Positions 1 to 6,354 are shown, counted from the first letter of the stretch. The stretch is DNA of 15,063 nt from Ignavibacteriaceae bacterium (GCA_025455085.1 JALONF010000014.1:1-15063), one strand, 5' to 3'. Translations and numbers: made by a program. Notes: generated by a model from the letters alone, not told the origin.

Positions 1-1
1 T

Positions 2-619
2 GGCGGTCTCTGTCATAGTCAAAATATTGAATCAATTTATGCACACGTACCTGGAATTTTCATCGCTTATCCAAGTAATGCAGCTGATGCAAAAGGTTTA
101 CTGAAAACGGCATGCCGCATAAATGATCCTGTTCTATTCTGCGAGCATAAAGGTCTTTATCGACAAAGTTTTGCCATCACTCCTGAACCTGATGATGATT
201 ATCTTCTTCCGTTCGGAAAAGCTAAAATTGTTAAGGAAGGAAAAGATGTTACTGTTGTTTCGTATGGAGTTGCAATGTGGGATTCAGTTTTTGCTGCAAA
301 GAAATTGGAAGAAGAATTTGGTTATTCAGTTGAAGTAATCGATATAAGAACTATTATTCCACTTGATGAAGAAACAATTTTCAGATCAGTAAAGAAAACA
401 AATAAAGTGATTTTAATTCACGAAGATACATTGACTGGTGGATTTGGAGCAGAAATTTCAGCAAGAATTGCTGATAACTGTTTCCAATATCTTGATGGAC
501 CTGTTAAAAGAATCGCAGCTTTAGATGCACACGTTCCATATGCACCGATTCTCGAAAGTGAAGTGCTGCCATCGAGACAAAAAATATTTAATGGTATTAA
601 AAATTTAATTGAGTTTTAA
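2..619 (+). CDS. 2-oxoacid dehydrogenase E1 component, beta-type C-terminal part (5' truncated)
   Basis: The reading frame is open from the window edge and gives 205 residues without a start, so only the C-terminal part is present. It matches the beta half of thiamine-diphosphate E1 enzymes (pyruvate or branched-chain 2-oxoacid dehydrogenase), which decarboxylate the 2-oxoacid and transfer the acyl group to lipoyl-E2 in the cytoplasm. Visible signatures are GGLCHSQNIES and the AHVPG..YPSNAADAKGLL stretch of the pyrimidine-binding domain, then DPVLFCEHKGLYRQ. The C-terminal transketolase domain follows, with DVTVVSYGVA, IDIRTIIPLDEETI, HEDTLTGGFGAEI and a terminal region with DAHVPYAP. The TPEPDDDYLLPFGKAKI wording resembles the fused alpha/beta E1 proteins of Bacteroidota, so the missing part may include an alpha domain; this is inference. 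E2 and lipA lie downstream and support the assignment. Substrate (pyruvate versus branched-chain) cannot be decided here. Confidence 0.93.
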   Translation, partial: GGLCHSQNIESIYAHVPGIFIAYPSNAADAKGLLKTACRINDPVLFCEHKGLYRQSFAITPEPDDDYLLPFGKAKIVKEGKDVTVVSYGVAMWDSVFAAKKLEEEFGYSVEVIDIRTIIPLDEETIFRSVKKTNKVILIHEDTLTGGFGAEISARIADNCFQYLDGPVKRIAALDAHVPYAPILESEVLPSRQKIFNGIKNLIEF

Positions 620-620
620 G

Positions 621-646
621 TAAGGCAGAGGCTAAGGCGAAGGCTT
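621..646. repeat. Left inverted-repeat arm of the four-helix-bundle cassette
   Basis: This 26-nt tract begins 1 nt after the E1 stop codon. It is a degenerate tandem of hexamers (AAGGCA, GAGGCT, AAGGCG, AAGGCT). It pairs with 1044-1069 in inverted orientation: 21 of 26 positions are Watson-Crick and 2 more are G-U in RNA. The two arms would close a hairpin with the whole small gene in its loop. Confidence 0.85.
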
Positions 647-650
647 TAAT

Positions 651-1034
651 ATGGAATACCCTGATTTTATGAATATGTCAGTTTGGAAAAAGTCAATTGA
701 ACTACTTTTAAAAATTTACGAGATAACTAAGAACTTTCCATCGGATGAAAGATTTGGATTGATAAGTGATATGAGACGGGCAGTGAATTCAATCTCTCAT
801 AATTTTGCCGAGGGATTCGGAAGATATGAGCCCAGGGATAAGACAAGATTTTATAAAATATCACGTGGAAGTGGATATGAATTGATGAGTCAGTCCTTTG
901 CTTCCTTTAAGCTGGGTTTTATACCTGATAAAAATATATTGGATGAAATAATTTTAGTTACAACAGAAATAGTAAATGAACTAACAGCATTAATAATTTC
1001 ACTAGAAAAGAAAGCAGGGCAGGCAGATGACTGA
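651..1034 (+). CDS. Four-helix bundle protein (23S rRNA intervening-sequence / S23 family)
   Basis: This 127-aa, mostly helical protein has the hallmarks of the four-helix bundle family first noted as ORFs inside 23S rRNA intervening sequences: N-terminal MSVWKKSIELLLKIYEITKNFPSDERFGL, then DMRRAVNSISHNFAEGFGR, then FYKISRGSGYELMSQ and a C-terminal helix with LTALIISLEKK. The family is structurally related to the Avd accessory protein of diversity-generating retroelements; its biochemical role outside that setting is not established. ATG 651 is the first start after an in-frame stop at 633-635. It lies 4 nt from the left repeat arm, and the only SD-like bases are the AAGG within that arm. The gene sits between E1 and E2, where it has no evident metabolic role. 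With its flanking inverted arms it looks like an inserted cassette. No reverse transcriptase or template/variable repeat is in the window. Confidence 0.9.
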   Translation: MEYPDFMNMSVWKKSIELLLKIYEITKNFPSDERFGLISDMRRAVNSISHNFAEGFGRYEPRDKTRFYKISRGSGYELMSQSFASFKLGFIPDKNILDEIILVTTEIVNELTALIISLEKKAGQADD

Positions 1035-1043
1035 AAATATTCC

Positions 1044-1069
1044 AAGCCTTTGCCTCAGCCTATGCCTCG
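1044..1069. repeat. Right inverted-repeat arm of the four-helix-bundle cassette
   Basis: This 26-nt tract of hexamers (GCCTTT, GCCTCA, GCCTAT, GCCTCG) begins 9 nt after the stop of the four-helix-bundle gene. It is the inverted partner of 621-646, and it ends 1 nt before the E2 ribosome binding site. The tract is open in the E2 frame and holds an in-frame TTG (1050) and ATG (1062), which could mislead start prediction for E2. Confidence 0.85.
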
Positions 1070-1070
1070 A

Positions 1071-1075
1071 AGGAG
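1071..1075 (+). promoter_or_regulatory. Ribosome binding site that fixes the E2 start
   Basis: AGGAG lies 7 nt before ATG 1083 and directly after the right repeat arm. It makes 1083 the real E2 start, in preference to the in-frame TTG 1050 or ATG 1062, which lie inside the repeat and upstream of this site. Confidence 0.8.
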
Positions 1076-1082
1076 TTTCGCG

Positions 1083-2741
1083 ATGGATATAATCATGCCC
1101 AAAATGGGTGAAAGTGTAAACGAAGGTACTATTATCAAATGGCACAAGAAAGTTGGTGACTCTGTTAAGCAGGATGAGATAATTTTTGAGATAAGCACAG
1201 ATAAAGTTGATACTGAAATACCTTCACCAGCTGAAGGAGTATTAAAGGAAATACTGGTTAAAGAAGGTGATACCGTTGAAGTTGGAACTGTTGTGGCAAT
1301 AATCGATGATGGTGGCGAAGTTAGTAAAGCAGTTGAACCTGAAAAAAAGGCTGAAGAAAAAATTATCGAAGAGAAAAAACCTGTACAAGAAAAGAAAATT
1401 GAAACAGTTGTATCAGGTGGAGGATTGGTAGAAATTGAAATGCCAAAAATGGGTGAGTCTGTGATGGAAGGAACCATAATTAAGTGGTTTAAGAAGGTTG
1501 GCGATAAAATTAAAAAGGATGAAACAATTTTCGAAATAAGTACAGATAAAGTTGATACCGAAATTCCATCTCCGGTTGAAGGAACACTTGCTGAAGTATT
1601 GATTGGTGAACAGGAAACCGTATCCGTCGGAACAGTCGTTGCAAAAATATCAACTGGATCAGGAGCGGTTGTATCAACCAAAAAAGAATCTGTTACTGAA
1701 AAGAAAGTTGAAGTGAAAGAACCGGTTTCAATGCACGATAATTTTGCCAAAGCTGAAATCAGTGAACGAGAAAAAATAAAAGGAGAGGGTGATGGATTTT
1801 ATTCTCCGCTTGTTCTAAGTATTGCGCAGAAAGAAAATGTTGGCTTCGATGAACTTCGAAAAATTAATGGCACAGGCTTGCAAGGCAGGGTGACCAAAAA
1901 GGATATTCTATCTTATATCGAAAAGGGTGGTAAGGAAAAAGTAGCAACAAAACCTTTGGAGGAAAAGAAAGAAAGAACAGCGGCTCCAGCACCATCTTTT
2001 ATCCCATCAGAAGTAAAAACAGTAAGCTTTGGATCAGGTATTGAAAGAATTCCGATGGATAACATCCGACAGAAGATTATGGATCATATGGTTGCCAGCC
2101 GTGATACTTCTGTCCACGTAATGTCAATGATAGAAGTTGATATGGCTCGTGTTCATAATTTTATTCAGGAACATAAAGATGAGTTTCAGCAAAAGTATGG
2201 TGTTAAGCTGACTTATATGGCATTCATTGCTCAGGCTTGTGTTAAAGCAATCAAAGCGCATCCATTAATCAATTCGACAATCGATGGAAATACAATTCTT
2301 CAAAAGTCTTTTGTGAATCTGGGAATTGCTGTTGCGATTGAACCAACTGGTTTGATTGTTCCAAACATAAAAGGTGCTGAACAATTGAATCTTGTCGGAT
2401 TGGCAAAAGCAATAAATGATCTTGCATATCGCTCAAGAAATAAAAAATTAACTCCTGATGATATTTCCGGTGGAACTTTCACAATAACTAATTATGGTGT
2501 ATTCGGAACTGTTTTTGGCACTCCGATAATAAATCAACCAGAGGTTGCAATATTGGGTGTTGGTGCTGTAATTAAGAAAGCCATTGTTGTAAGTGCCGAT
2601 GGCTCCGATTCAATAGCAATCAGACCAGTAATGGCGTTAACTTTATCACACGATCACAGGTTGATTGATGGTATGTTGGGTGGAATGTTTATCAAACATC
2701 TGAAAGAAACTTTGGAAAATTTTGAAACAAATATTTTATGA
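1083..2741 (+). CDS. 2-oxoacid dehydrogenase E2, dihydrolipoyl acyltransferase
   Basis: From ATG 1083 this is a 552-aa E2 subunit. It takes the acyl group from E1 on lipoyl-lysine and passes it to CoA, forming the core of the dehydrogenase complex. It has two biotinyl/lipoyl domains (residues about 1-75 and 116-190), each with an STDKVDTEIPSP lipoylation motif (K41 and K156). Linkers rich in Lys and Glu separate the domains. A peripheral-subunit-binding domain follows (about 239-279: FYSPLVLSIAQ...GTGLQGRVTKKDI). The catalytic acyltransferase domain (about 320-552) ends with HDHRLIDG, giving the expected His525 and Asp529. The two lipoyl domains are very alike, pointing to internal duplication. 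Upstream sequence in the same frame (1050-1082) is repeat DNA and probably untranslated. lipA overlaps the end by 4 bp. Acyl specificity (acetyl versus branched-chain) is not resolved. Confidence 0.95.
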   Translation: MDIIMPKMGESVNEGTIIKWHKKVGDSVKQDEIIFEISTDKVDTEIPSPAEGVLKEILVKEGDTVEVGTVVAIIDDGGEVSKAVEPEKKAEEKIIEEKKPVQEKKIETVVSGGGLVEIEMPKMGESVMEGTIIKWFKKVGDKIKKDETIFEISTDKVDTEIPSPVEGTLAEVLIGEQETVSVGTVVAKISTGSGAVVSTKKESVTEKKVEVKEPVSMHDNFAKAEISEREKIKGEGDGFYSPLVLSIAQKENVGFDELRKINGTGLQGRVTKKDILSYIEKGGKEKVATKPLEEKKERTAAPAPSFIPSEVKTVSFGSGIERIPMDNIRQKIMDHMVASRDTSVHVMSMIEVDMARVHNFIQEHKDEFQQKYGVKLTYMAFIAQACVKAIKAHPLINSTIDGNTILQKSFVNLGIAVAIEPTGLIVPNIKGAEQLNLVGLAKAINDLAYRSRNKKLTPDDISGGTFTITNYGVFGTVFGTPIINQPEVAILGVGAVIKKAIVVSADGSDSIAIRPVMALTLSHDHRLIDGMLGGMFIKHLKETLENFETNIL

Positions 2742-3649
2742 GTGTAATTAATCGACATCAAAAAGCATTTAAGGAGGAAGCAGAAAAAACTAAAGTTCCT
2801 CTGGGTAAAAGACCTGATTGGCTGAAAGTTAAACTTCCAACTGGTGATAACTATTCAGATGTTCGCAACCTGATGAGAGATAAAAAACTGAATACAGTTT
2901 GTGAAGAAGCTAAATGTCCAAATATTGCTGAATGCTGGAATCATCGAACTGCAACATTTATGATCCTCGGTGATACTTGCACACGAAGCTGTGGATTCTG
3001 TAATGTGAAATTAGGTATGCCAACTGAACTTGACCTTGATGAACCTCGCAGAGTTGTCGATGCGATTAAACAGCTTGATTTAAGACACGCAGTAATTACC
3101 TCAGTTAACAGAGATGAACTTGAAGATGGCGGGTCATCGATATTTAAAGAATGTGTCAGACTTGTCAGAGAAGAAAAACCATATTGCACGGTTGAGATTC
3201 TTATCCCTGATTTCAAAGGAGATGAAAAAGCTTTTGAGATTATAATGGAATTTCCTCCAGATATTCTTAATCATAATCTTGAAACTGTAAAAAGATTATA
3301 TCACGCAGTTCGTCCTCAGGCAAAATATGAAAGAAGTCTTAATCTTATTAAATGGTTCAAGTCAAGAGGACTAAAAACTAAAAGCGGAATTATGGTTGGA
3401 ATCGGAGAGAAGACAGAAGAAGTTCTTGATTTAATGAAAGATCTTTATGAACACGGATGCGAGATAATGACTATCGGACAATATCTTCAGCCGACAAAAG
3501 TTCATTTACCTGTTGATCGTTTTGTTACTCCTGAAGAATTCAAGATGTTCAAAGAAGAAGGTTTGAAAATGGGATTTAAAGTTGTTGAGTCCTCGCCATT
3601 GGTACGTAGCTCCTACCACGCAGACCAGCACGCAAGAGATATTTTCTAG
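2738..3649 (+). CDS. lipA: Lipoyl synthase
   Basis: This 303-aa radical SAM enzyme inserts two sulfur atoms into octanoyl-lysine on E2 and related proteins, completing the lipoyl cofactor. The auxiliary cluster cysteines are C55, C60 and C66 (CEEAKCPNIAEC). The radical SAM cluster is the CxxxCxxC motif at C81, C85 and C88 (CTRSCGFC). VITSVNRDELEDGGSSIF and the C-terminal RSSYHADQ motif, which carries the serine ligand of the auxiliary cluster, are both present. Length and domain order are normal for LipA. The ATG overlaps the E2 stop in an ATGA arrangement without a clear Shine-Dalgarno site, suggesting translational coupling. The gene makes the cofactor of the E2 encoded just before it. No octanoyltransferase (lipB) gene is in the window. 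Confidence 0.97.
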   Translation: MSVINRHQKAFKEEAEKTKVPLGKRPDWLKVKLPTGDNYSDVRNLMRDKKLNTVCEEAKCPNIAECWNHRTATFMILGDTCTRSCGFCNVKLGMPTELDLDEPRRVVDAIKQLDLRHAVITSVNRDELEDGGSSIFKECVRLVREEKPYCTVEILIPDFKGDEKAFEIIMEFPPDILNHNLETVKRLYHAVRPQAKYERSLNLIKWFKSRGLKTKSGIMVGIGEKTEEVLDLMKDLYEHGCEIMTIGQYLQPTKVHLPVDRFVTPEEFKMFKEEGLKMGFKVVESSPLVRSSYHADQHARDIF

Positions 3650-3687
3650 TCACTAATAAATATATAACAAAAAACTAAGGAGATTCT

Positions 3688-4638
3688 ATGTCACAAAAAA
3701 AAATAATTGCCGTACTCGGTGCAACTGGTGCGCAGGGCGGTGGATTAGTCCGTGCAATATTAGCTGATAAATCAGGGGAATTTTCTGTACGCGCATTAAC
3801 TCGCGATGTAAATTCTGAGAAATCCAAGGCATTAGCTAAACTTGGTGCAGAAGTGGTTAAAGCTGATATCGATAATTACGATAGTTTAAAATCTGCATTT
3901 GCGGGTGCATACGGTGTTTATGCCGTTACTTTTTTCTGGGAACATTTTTCGCCTGAAAAAGAAACCGCCGAGGCAAAGCAAATTGCCAAAGCAGCAAAAG
4001 AGGCAAACGTAAAACATATTATCTGGTCAACGTTTGAGGATACACGTAAATGGATTCCGTTAAGTGATAACAGAATGCCTACTCTTCAGGGCAAATACAA
4101 AGTCCCGCATTTCGATGCCAAAGCCGAAGCGAATGAATATTTTACTGAACTAAATCTTCCAGTAACTTTTCTTTTAACTTCATTTTACTGGGACAATTTT
4201 ATTTACTTCGGTATGGGGCCAAAGAAGGGTCCGGATGGCAAACTTGCTATTACAATTCCAATGGGTAATAAAAAACTTCCCGGCATAGTTGCTGAAGATA
4301 TTGGTAAAGCTGCTTATGGAATATTTAAAAGTGGAAATGATTTTATTGGAAAAACCGTTGGTGTCTCTGGTGGACATCTAACGGGCAAAATGATGGCTGA
4401 TTCTTTTACAAAAGCTTTGGGACAGGAGGTTGTTTATAATGCCGTTCCTTTTGATGTATTCCGCAGCTTCGGTTTCCCGGGTGCTGATGATCTTGGAAAC
4501 ATGTTCCAATTTAAACACGACTTCGAAGATTATTACTGTGGTGCAAGAAGTGTCGAGGGTACCAAATCACTCAATCCTTCTCTTGCAAGCCTTGATGACT
4601 GGCTGAAAGAAAACGCCAACAAAATTCCTTTGGGTTAA
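3688..4638 (+). CDS. NmrA-like family NAD(P)-binding protein
   Basis: This 316-aa protein has an atypical short-chain dehydrogenase (NmrA/HSCARG-like) Rossmann fold. The N-terminal IIAVLGATGAQGGGLVRAIL holds the GxxGxxG dinucleotide-binding loop. It is followed by VRALTRD and VVKADIDNYDSLKSAFAGAYGVYAVT, then HIIWSTFEDTRKW. The later part (VTFLLTSFYWDNF, IVAEDIGKAAYGIF) matches the family's substrate or effector side. Members act as redox-sensing regulators or as NAD(P)H-dependent reductases; the sequence does not settle which. AAGGAG at 3677-3682, 5 nt before ATG 3688, is a strong ribosome binding site. The gene follows lipA by 38 bp with no terminator between them, so read-through is possible, and it is closed by the terminator at 4665-4696. 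It has no evident link to lipoate metabolism. Its G+C looks slightly higher than its neighbours by eye; I did not compute this. Confidence 0.88.
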   Translation: MSQKKIIAVLGATGAQGGGLVRAILADKSGEFSVRALTRDVNSEKSKALAKLGAEVVKADIDNYDSLKSAFAGAYGVYAVTFFWEHFSPEKETAEAKQIAKAAKEANVKHIIWSTFEDTRKWIPLSDNRMPTLQGKYKVPHFDAKAEANEYFTELNLPVTFLLTSFYWDNFIYFGMGPKKGPDGKLAITIPMGNKKLPGIVAEDIGKAAYGIFKSGNDFIGKTVGVSGGHLTGKMMADSFTKALGQEVVYNAVPFDVFRSFGFPGADDLGNMFQFKHDFEDYYCGARSVEGTKSLNPSLASLDDWLKENANKIPLG

Positions 4639-4664
4639 CACTCATAAAAAAATGTTATAAATAG

Positions 4665-4696
4665 AAAAAAGCCGGGATGAAAGTCCTGGCTTTTTT
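4665..4696 (+). terminator. Rho-independent terminator after the NmrA-like gene
   Basis: The stem GCCGGGA (4671-4677) pairs with TCCTGGC (4684-4690), with one G-T pair and the loop TGAAAG. It is preceded by six A and followed by six T (4691-4696), so the stem can extend through A-U pairs. This closes the E1-E2-lipA-NmrA transcription block and separates it from the secreted esterase gene. Confidence 0.9.
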
Positions 4697-4731
4697 GTTT
4701 ATTTTTCTTTTGAAAAAAATGAGATCTAATT

Positions 4732-6225
4732 ATGAAAAAAATCTTTTTTACTATAATCTTTATTCTTTCATCTTCGACTTTCAGCCAATCTCAGTTCCAG
4801 CAATTTATCAGTTACGTTAATTTGCTTGGCGATCCTGTTGCCAAGCAAACTGCTGTTGATAGCTTTATGACTTTTGCAAGAACTCAGGGAATTCCATTCA
4901 TCGAAGATTCAACAGCAAATTTTATCTATTTAGGAAATCCTAATTCAGTTTCTGTTCCTGGTGATTTTAATGGATGGAGTGCGACTTCCTGGCCGATGAC
5001 AAAGCTAAGTCAAACAAACTTCTGGTATCGTTCAGAAAATTTTGAATTGGATGCAAGACTTGATTATAAATTTGTCTTGAATGGAAGCAACTGGATCCTC
5101 GATCCGGAAAATCCACATACCTGTCAGGGAGGTTTTGGTCCAAATTCAGAACTCTCAATGCCGCTTTATGTTCAACCCTGGGAAATTAATTACAATCCAA
5201 ATATTGCTCATGGAACGGTACTAACAAAAGTAATTTTCAGTACAAACGTTGGAACGAATTATCAATTGAATATTTATCTACCTCCAGGATACGATTCACT
5301 TGCTTCAACAACCTATCCAACAGTTTATTTTCAGGATGGATCAGAATATATAAGCCTTGGCAAAGCAGTCAATGTTATTGATAATTTACTTGATAGTTCA
5401 AAAATTCAACCTGTGATTGCTGTATTCATAAAACCAAATAATCGTAATGAAGAGTACGCTGGTTCTTTGCGAAATCAGTACAGATTATTTTTTGTAAACG
5501 AGCTTGTTCCTTACATTGACGCAAATTATAAAACTAAAATTAATCCGCATCAACGATTAGTCCTGGGTGATTCATTCGGTGGAAATATTTCAGCACTAAT
5601 CAGCTACAATCATCCGGAAGTATTCGGTTTATGTGGACTTCATTCGGCAGCATTCTGGCCAAATGGTTATGAAGCCTATAATTTGATTGTCAACGGTCCT
5701 GTAAAAGACATTAAGTGGAGTTCAATCTGGGGAACTTATGAAAGTCTTTATACAAATATGAGAGATTTCAGAGATTACCTTCTTAGCGCAAATTACGAAC
5801 TTGACTGGCTCGAACGACCAGAAGGTCACAGCTGGGGTTTATGGCGTGCAACAATCGACAAAATGCTAATGTATTTCTTTCCAGATAATTCAAGTGATGT
5901 AATTGCAGAAGATTTTACTCCAAAAGATTTTATACTCTATCAGAATTATCCAAATCCATTCAACCCAAGAACTATAATCAGTTGGCAATCAGCAGTAGGC
6001 AGTTGGCAAACATTAAAAGTATTTGATGCGATTGGTAATGAAGTTGCCACTCTTATTGATGAGTATAAACCAGCAGGAAATTATGAAGTTGAATTCAACG
6101 TAGTTCAGGTCTCCAGACCTGAGATTTCAAGTGGAGTTTATTTTTATCAATTAAAAATCGGAGTTCCTGAAACAAGTTCAGGACAAGGAACAATTCAAAC
6201 TAAGAAAATGTTGCTTTTAAAGTAA
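4732..6225 (+). CDS. Secreted esterase with CBM48-like domain and T9SS sorting domain
   Basis: This 497-aa protein begins with a signal peptide (MKKIFFTIIFILSSSTFSQS). A CBM48/E-set-like domain covers roughly residues 60-150 (SVPGDFNGWS, LDYKFVLNGSNWILDPEN), the type found in front of enterochelin-esterase-like (Fes/esterase D) hydrolases. The alpha/beta-hydrolase domain covers about 165-385. It has YPTVYFQDG, then the GDSFGG nucleophile elbow with Ser281, and the likely catalytic His366 in EGHSWGLWR. Residues about 400-497 are a type A T9SS sorting domain (YQNYPNPFNP, LKVFDAIGNEVATL, KKMLLLK), so the enzyme is probably exported across the outer membrane and released or anchored there. The ester substrate is unknown; a siderophore or carbohydrate ester (for example feruloyl- or acetyl-sugar) fits the family. 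The sorting-domain DNA holds three repeat-like tracts (5979-6009, 6105-6122, 6165-6183). No clear Shine-Dalgarno site is seen. Confidence 0.88.
   Translation: MKKIFFTIIFILSSSTFSQSQFQQFISYVNLLGDPVAKQTAVDSFMTFARTQGIPFIEDSTANFIYLGNPNSVSVPGDFNGWSATSWPMTKLSQTNFWYRSENFELDARLDYKFVLNGSNWILDPENPHTCQGGFGPNSELSMPLYVQPWEINYNPNIAHGTVLTKVIFSTNVGTNYQLNIYLPPGYDSLASTTYPTVYFQDGSEYISLGKAVNVIDNLLDSSKIQPVIAVFIKPNNRNEEYAGSLRNQYRLFFVNELVPYIDANYKTKINPHQRLVLGDSFGGNISALISYNHPEVFGLCGLHSAAFWPNGYEAYNLIVNGPVKDIKWSSIWGTYESLYTNMRDFRDYLLSANYELDWLERPEGHSWGLWRATIDKMLMYFFPDNSSDVIAEDFTPKDFILYQNYPNPFNPRTIISWQSAVGSWQTLKVFDAIGNEVATLIDEYKPAGNYEVEFNVVQVSRPEISSGVYFYQLKIGVPETSSGQGTIQTKKMLLLK
5979..6009. repeat. Heptamer-type tandem repeat inside the esterase sorting domain
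   Basis: The tract reads as degenerate 7-mers (CAGTTGG, CAATCAG, CAGTAGG, CAGTTGG), bounded by a perfect direct repeat CAGTTGGCAA at 5979-5988 and 6000-6009. It encodes the loop SWQSAVGSWQ between two strands of the T9SS domain, so SWQ appears twice. Confidence 0.7.
6105..6122. repeat. Palindrome within the esterase coding sequence
   Basis: TCAGGTCT (6105-6112) and AGACCTGA (6115-6122) form a perfect 8-bp inverted repeat with a 2-nt centre. It encodes part of VQVSRPEIS, a stretch that looks additional to the usual T9SS-domain loop before SSGVYFYQL. Confidence 0.75.
6165..6183. repeat. Second palindrome within the esterase coding sequence
   Basis: TCCTGAA (6165-6171) and TTCAGGA (6177-6183) form a perfect 7-bp inverted repeat around ACAAG. 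It encodes PETSSG, in the loop before the final QTKKMLLLK strand of the sorting domain. From memory it resembles palindromic intergenic repeats of Bacteroidota-like genomes; this is not verified. Confidence 0.75.
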
Positions 6226-6354
6226 ATCTCATTCCGAGTAGGAATAATTTCTTAACATTTATTTTATTTAATCGCATATTATTTATTCGTATTTTGTGAG
6301 TGTGTTTATAAACCATTCGGATAATTAAAACAGACTTTTTTTACTTTTTATTTA
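6226..6354. promoter_or_regulatory. AT-rich intergenic region, probable promoter region of the surface-protein operon
   Basis: These 129 bp separate the esterase from the surface-protein operon and are very AT-rich. I find no convincing Bacteroidota-type promoter (TTTG / TAnnTTTG). The best sigma-70-like pair is TTAACA (6252-6257) with TATTAT (6277-6282), at a poor 19-bp spacing. A short inverted repeat, ATTCC-GAGTA-GGAAT (6231-6245), lies just after the esterase stop, without a T-run. Promoter placement is inferred mainly from gene layout. Confidence 0.3.

Noticed and set aside
123..338. Possible frameshift in the E1 gene, because an overlapping + strand ORF begins at 123 and the first ATG in the E1 frame is late
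   Set aside because: The E1 frame is open without interruption from base 2 to 619 and its translation matches the family all along; the gene simply starts before the window.
621..1069. Diversity-generating retroelement, suggested by the Avd-related four-helix bundle gene
   Set aside because: No reverse transcriptase, template repeat or variable repeat is in the window; only the small protein is present.
1055..1750. Long antisense ORF of 231 codons opposite the E2 lipoyl domains
   Set aside because: Its translation is a Ser/Thr-rich low-complexity mirror of the lipoyl and linker codons, duplicated because the domains are duplicated. It has no ribosome binding site or recognisable domain.
5979..6183. 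CRISPR-like repeats in the esterase 3' region
   Set aside because: The tracts differ from one another, are short, lie inside a reading frame and show no regular repeat-spacer pattern.
6252..6282. Sigma-70 type promoter TTAACA / TATTAT
   Set aside because: The 19-bp spacing and extreme AT content make chance matches likely; kept only as a note in the intergenic entry.
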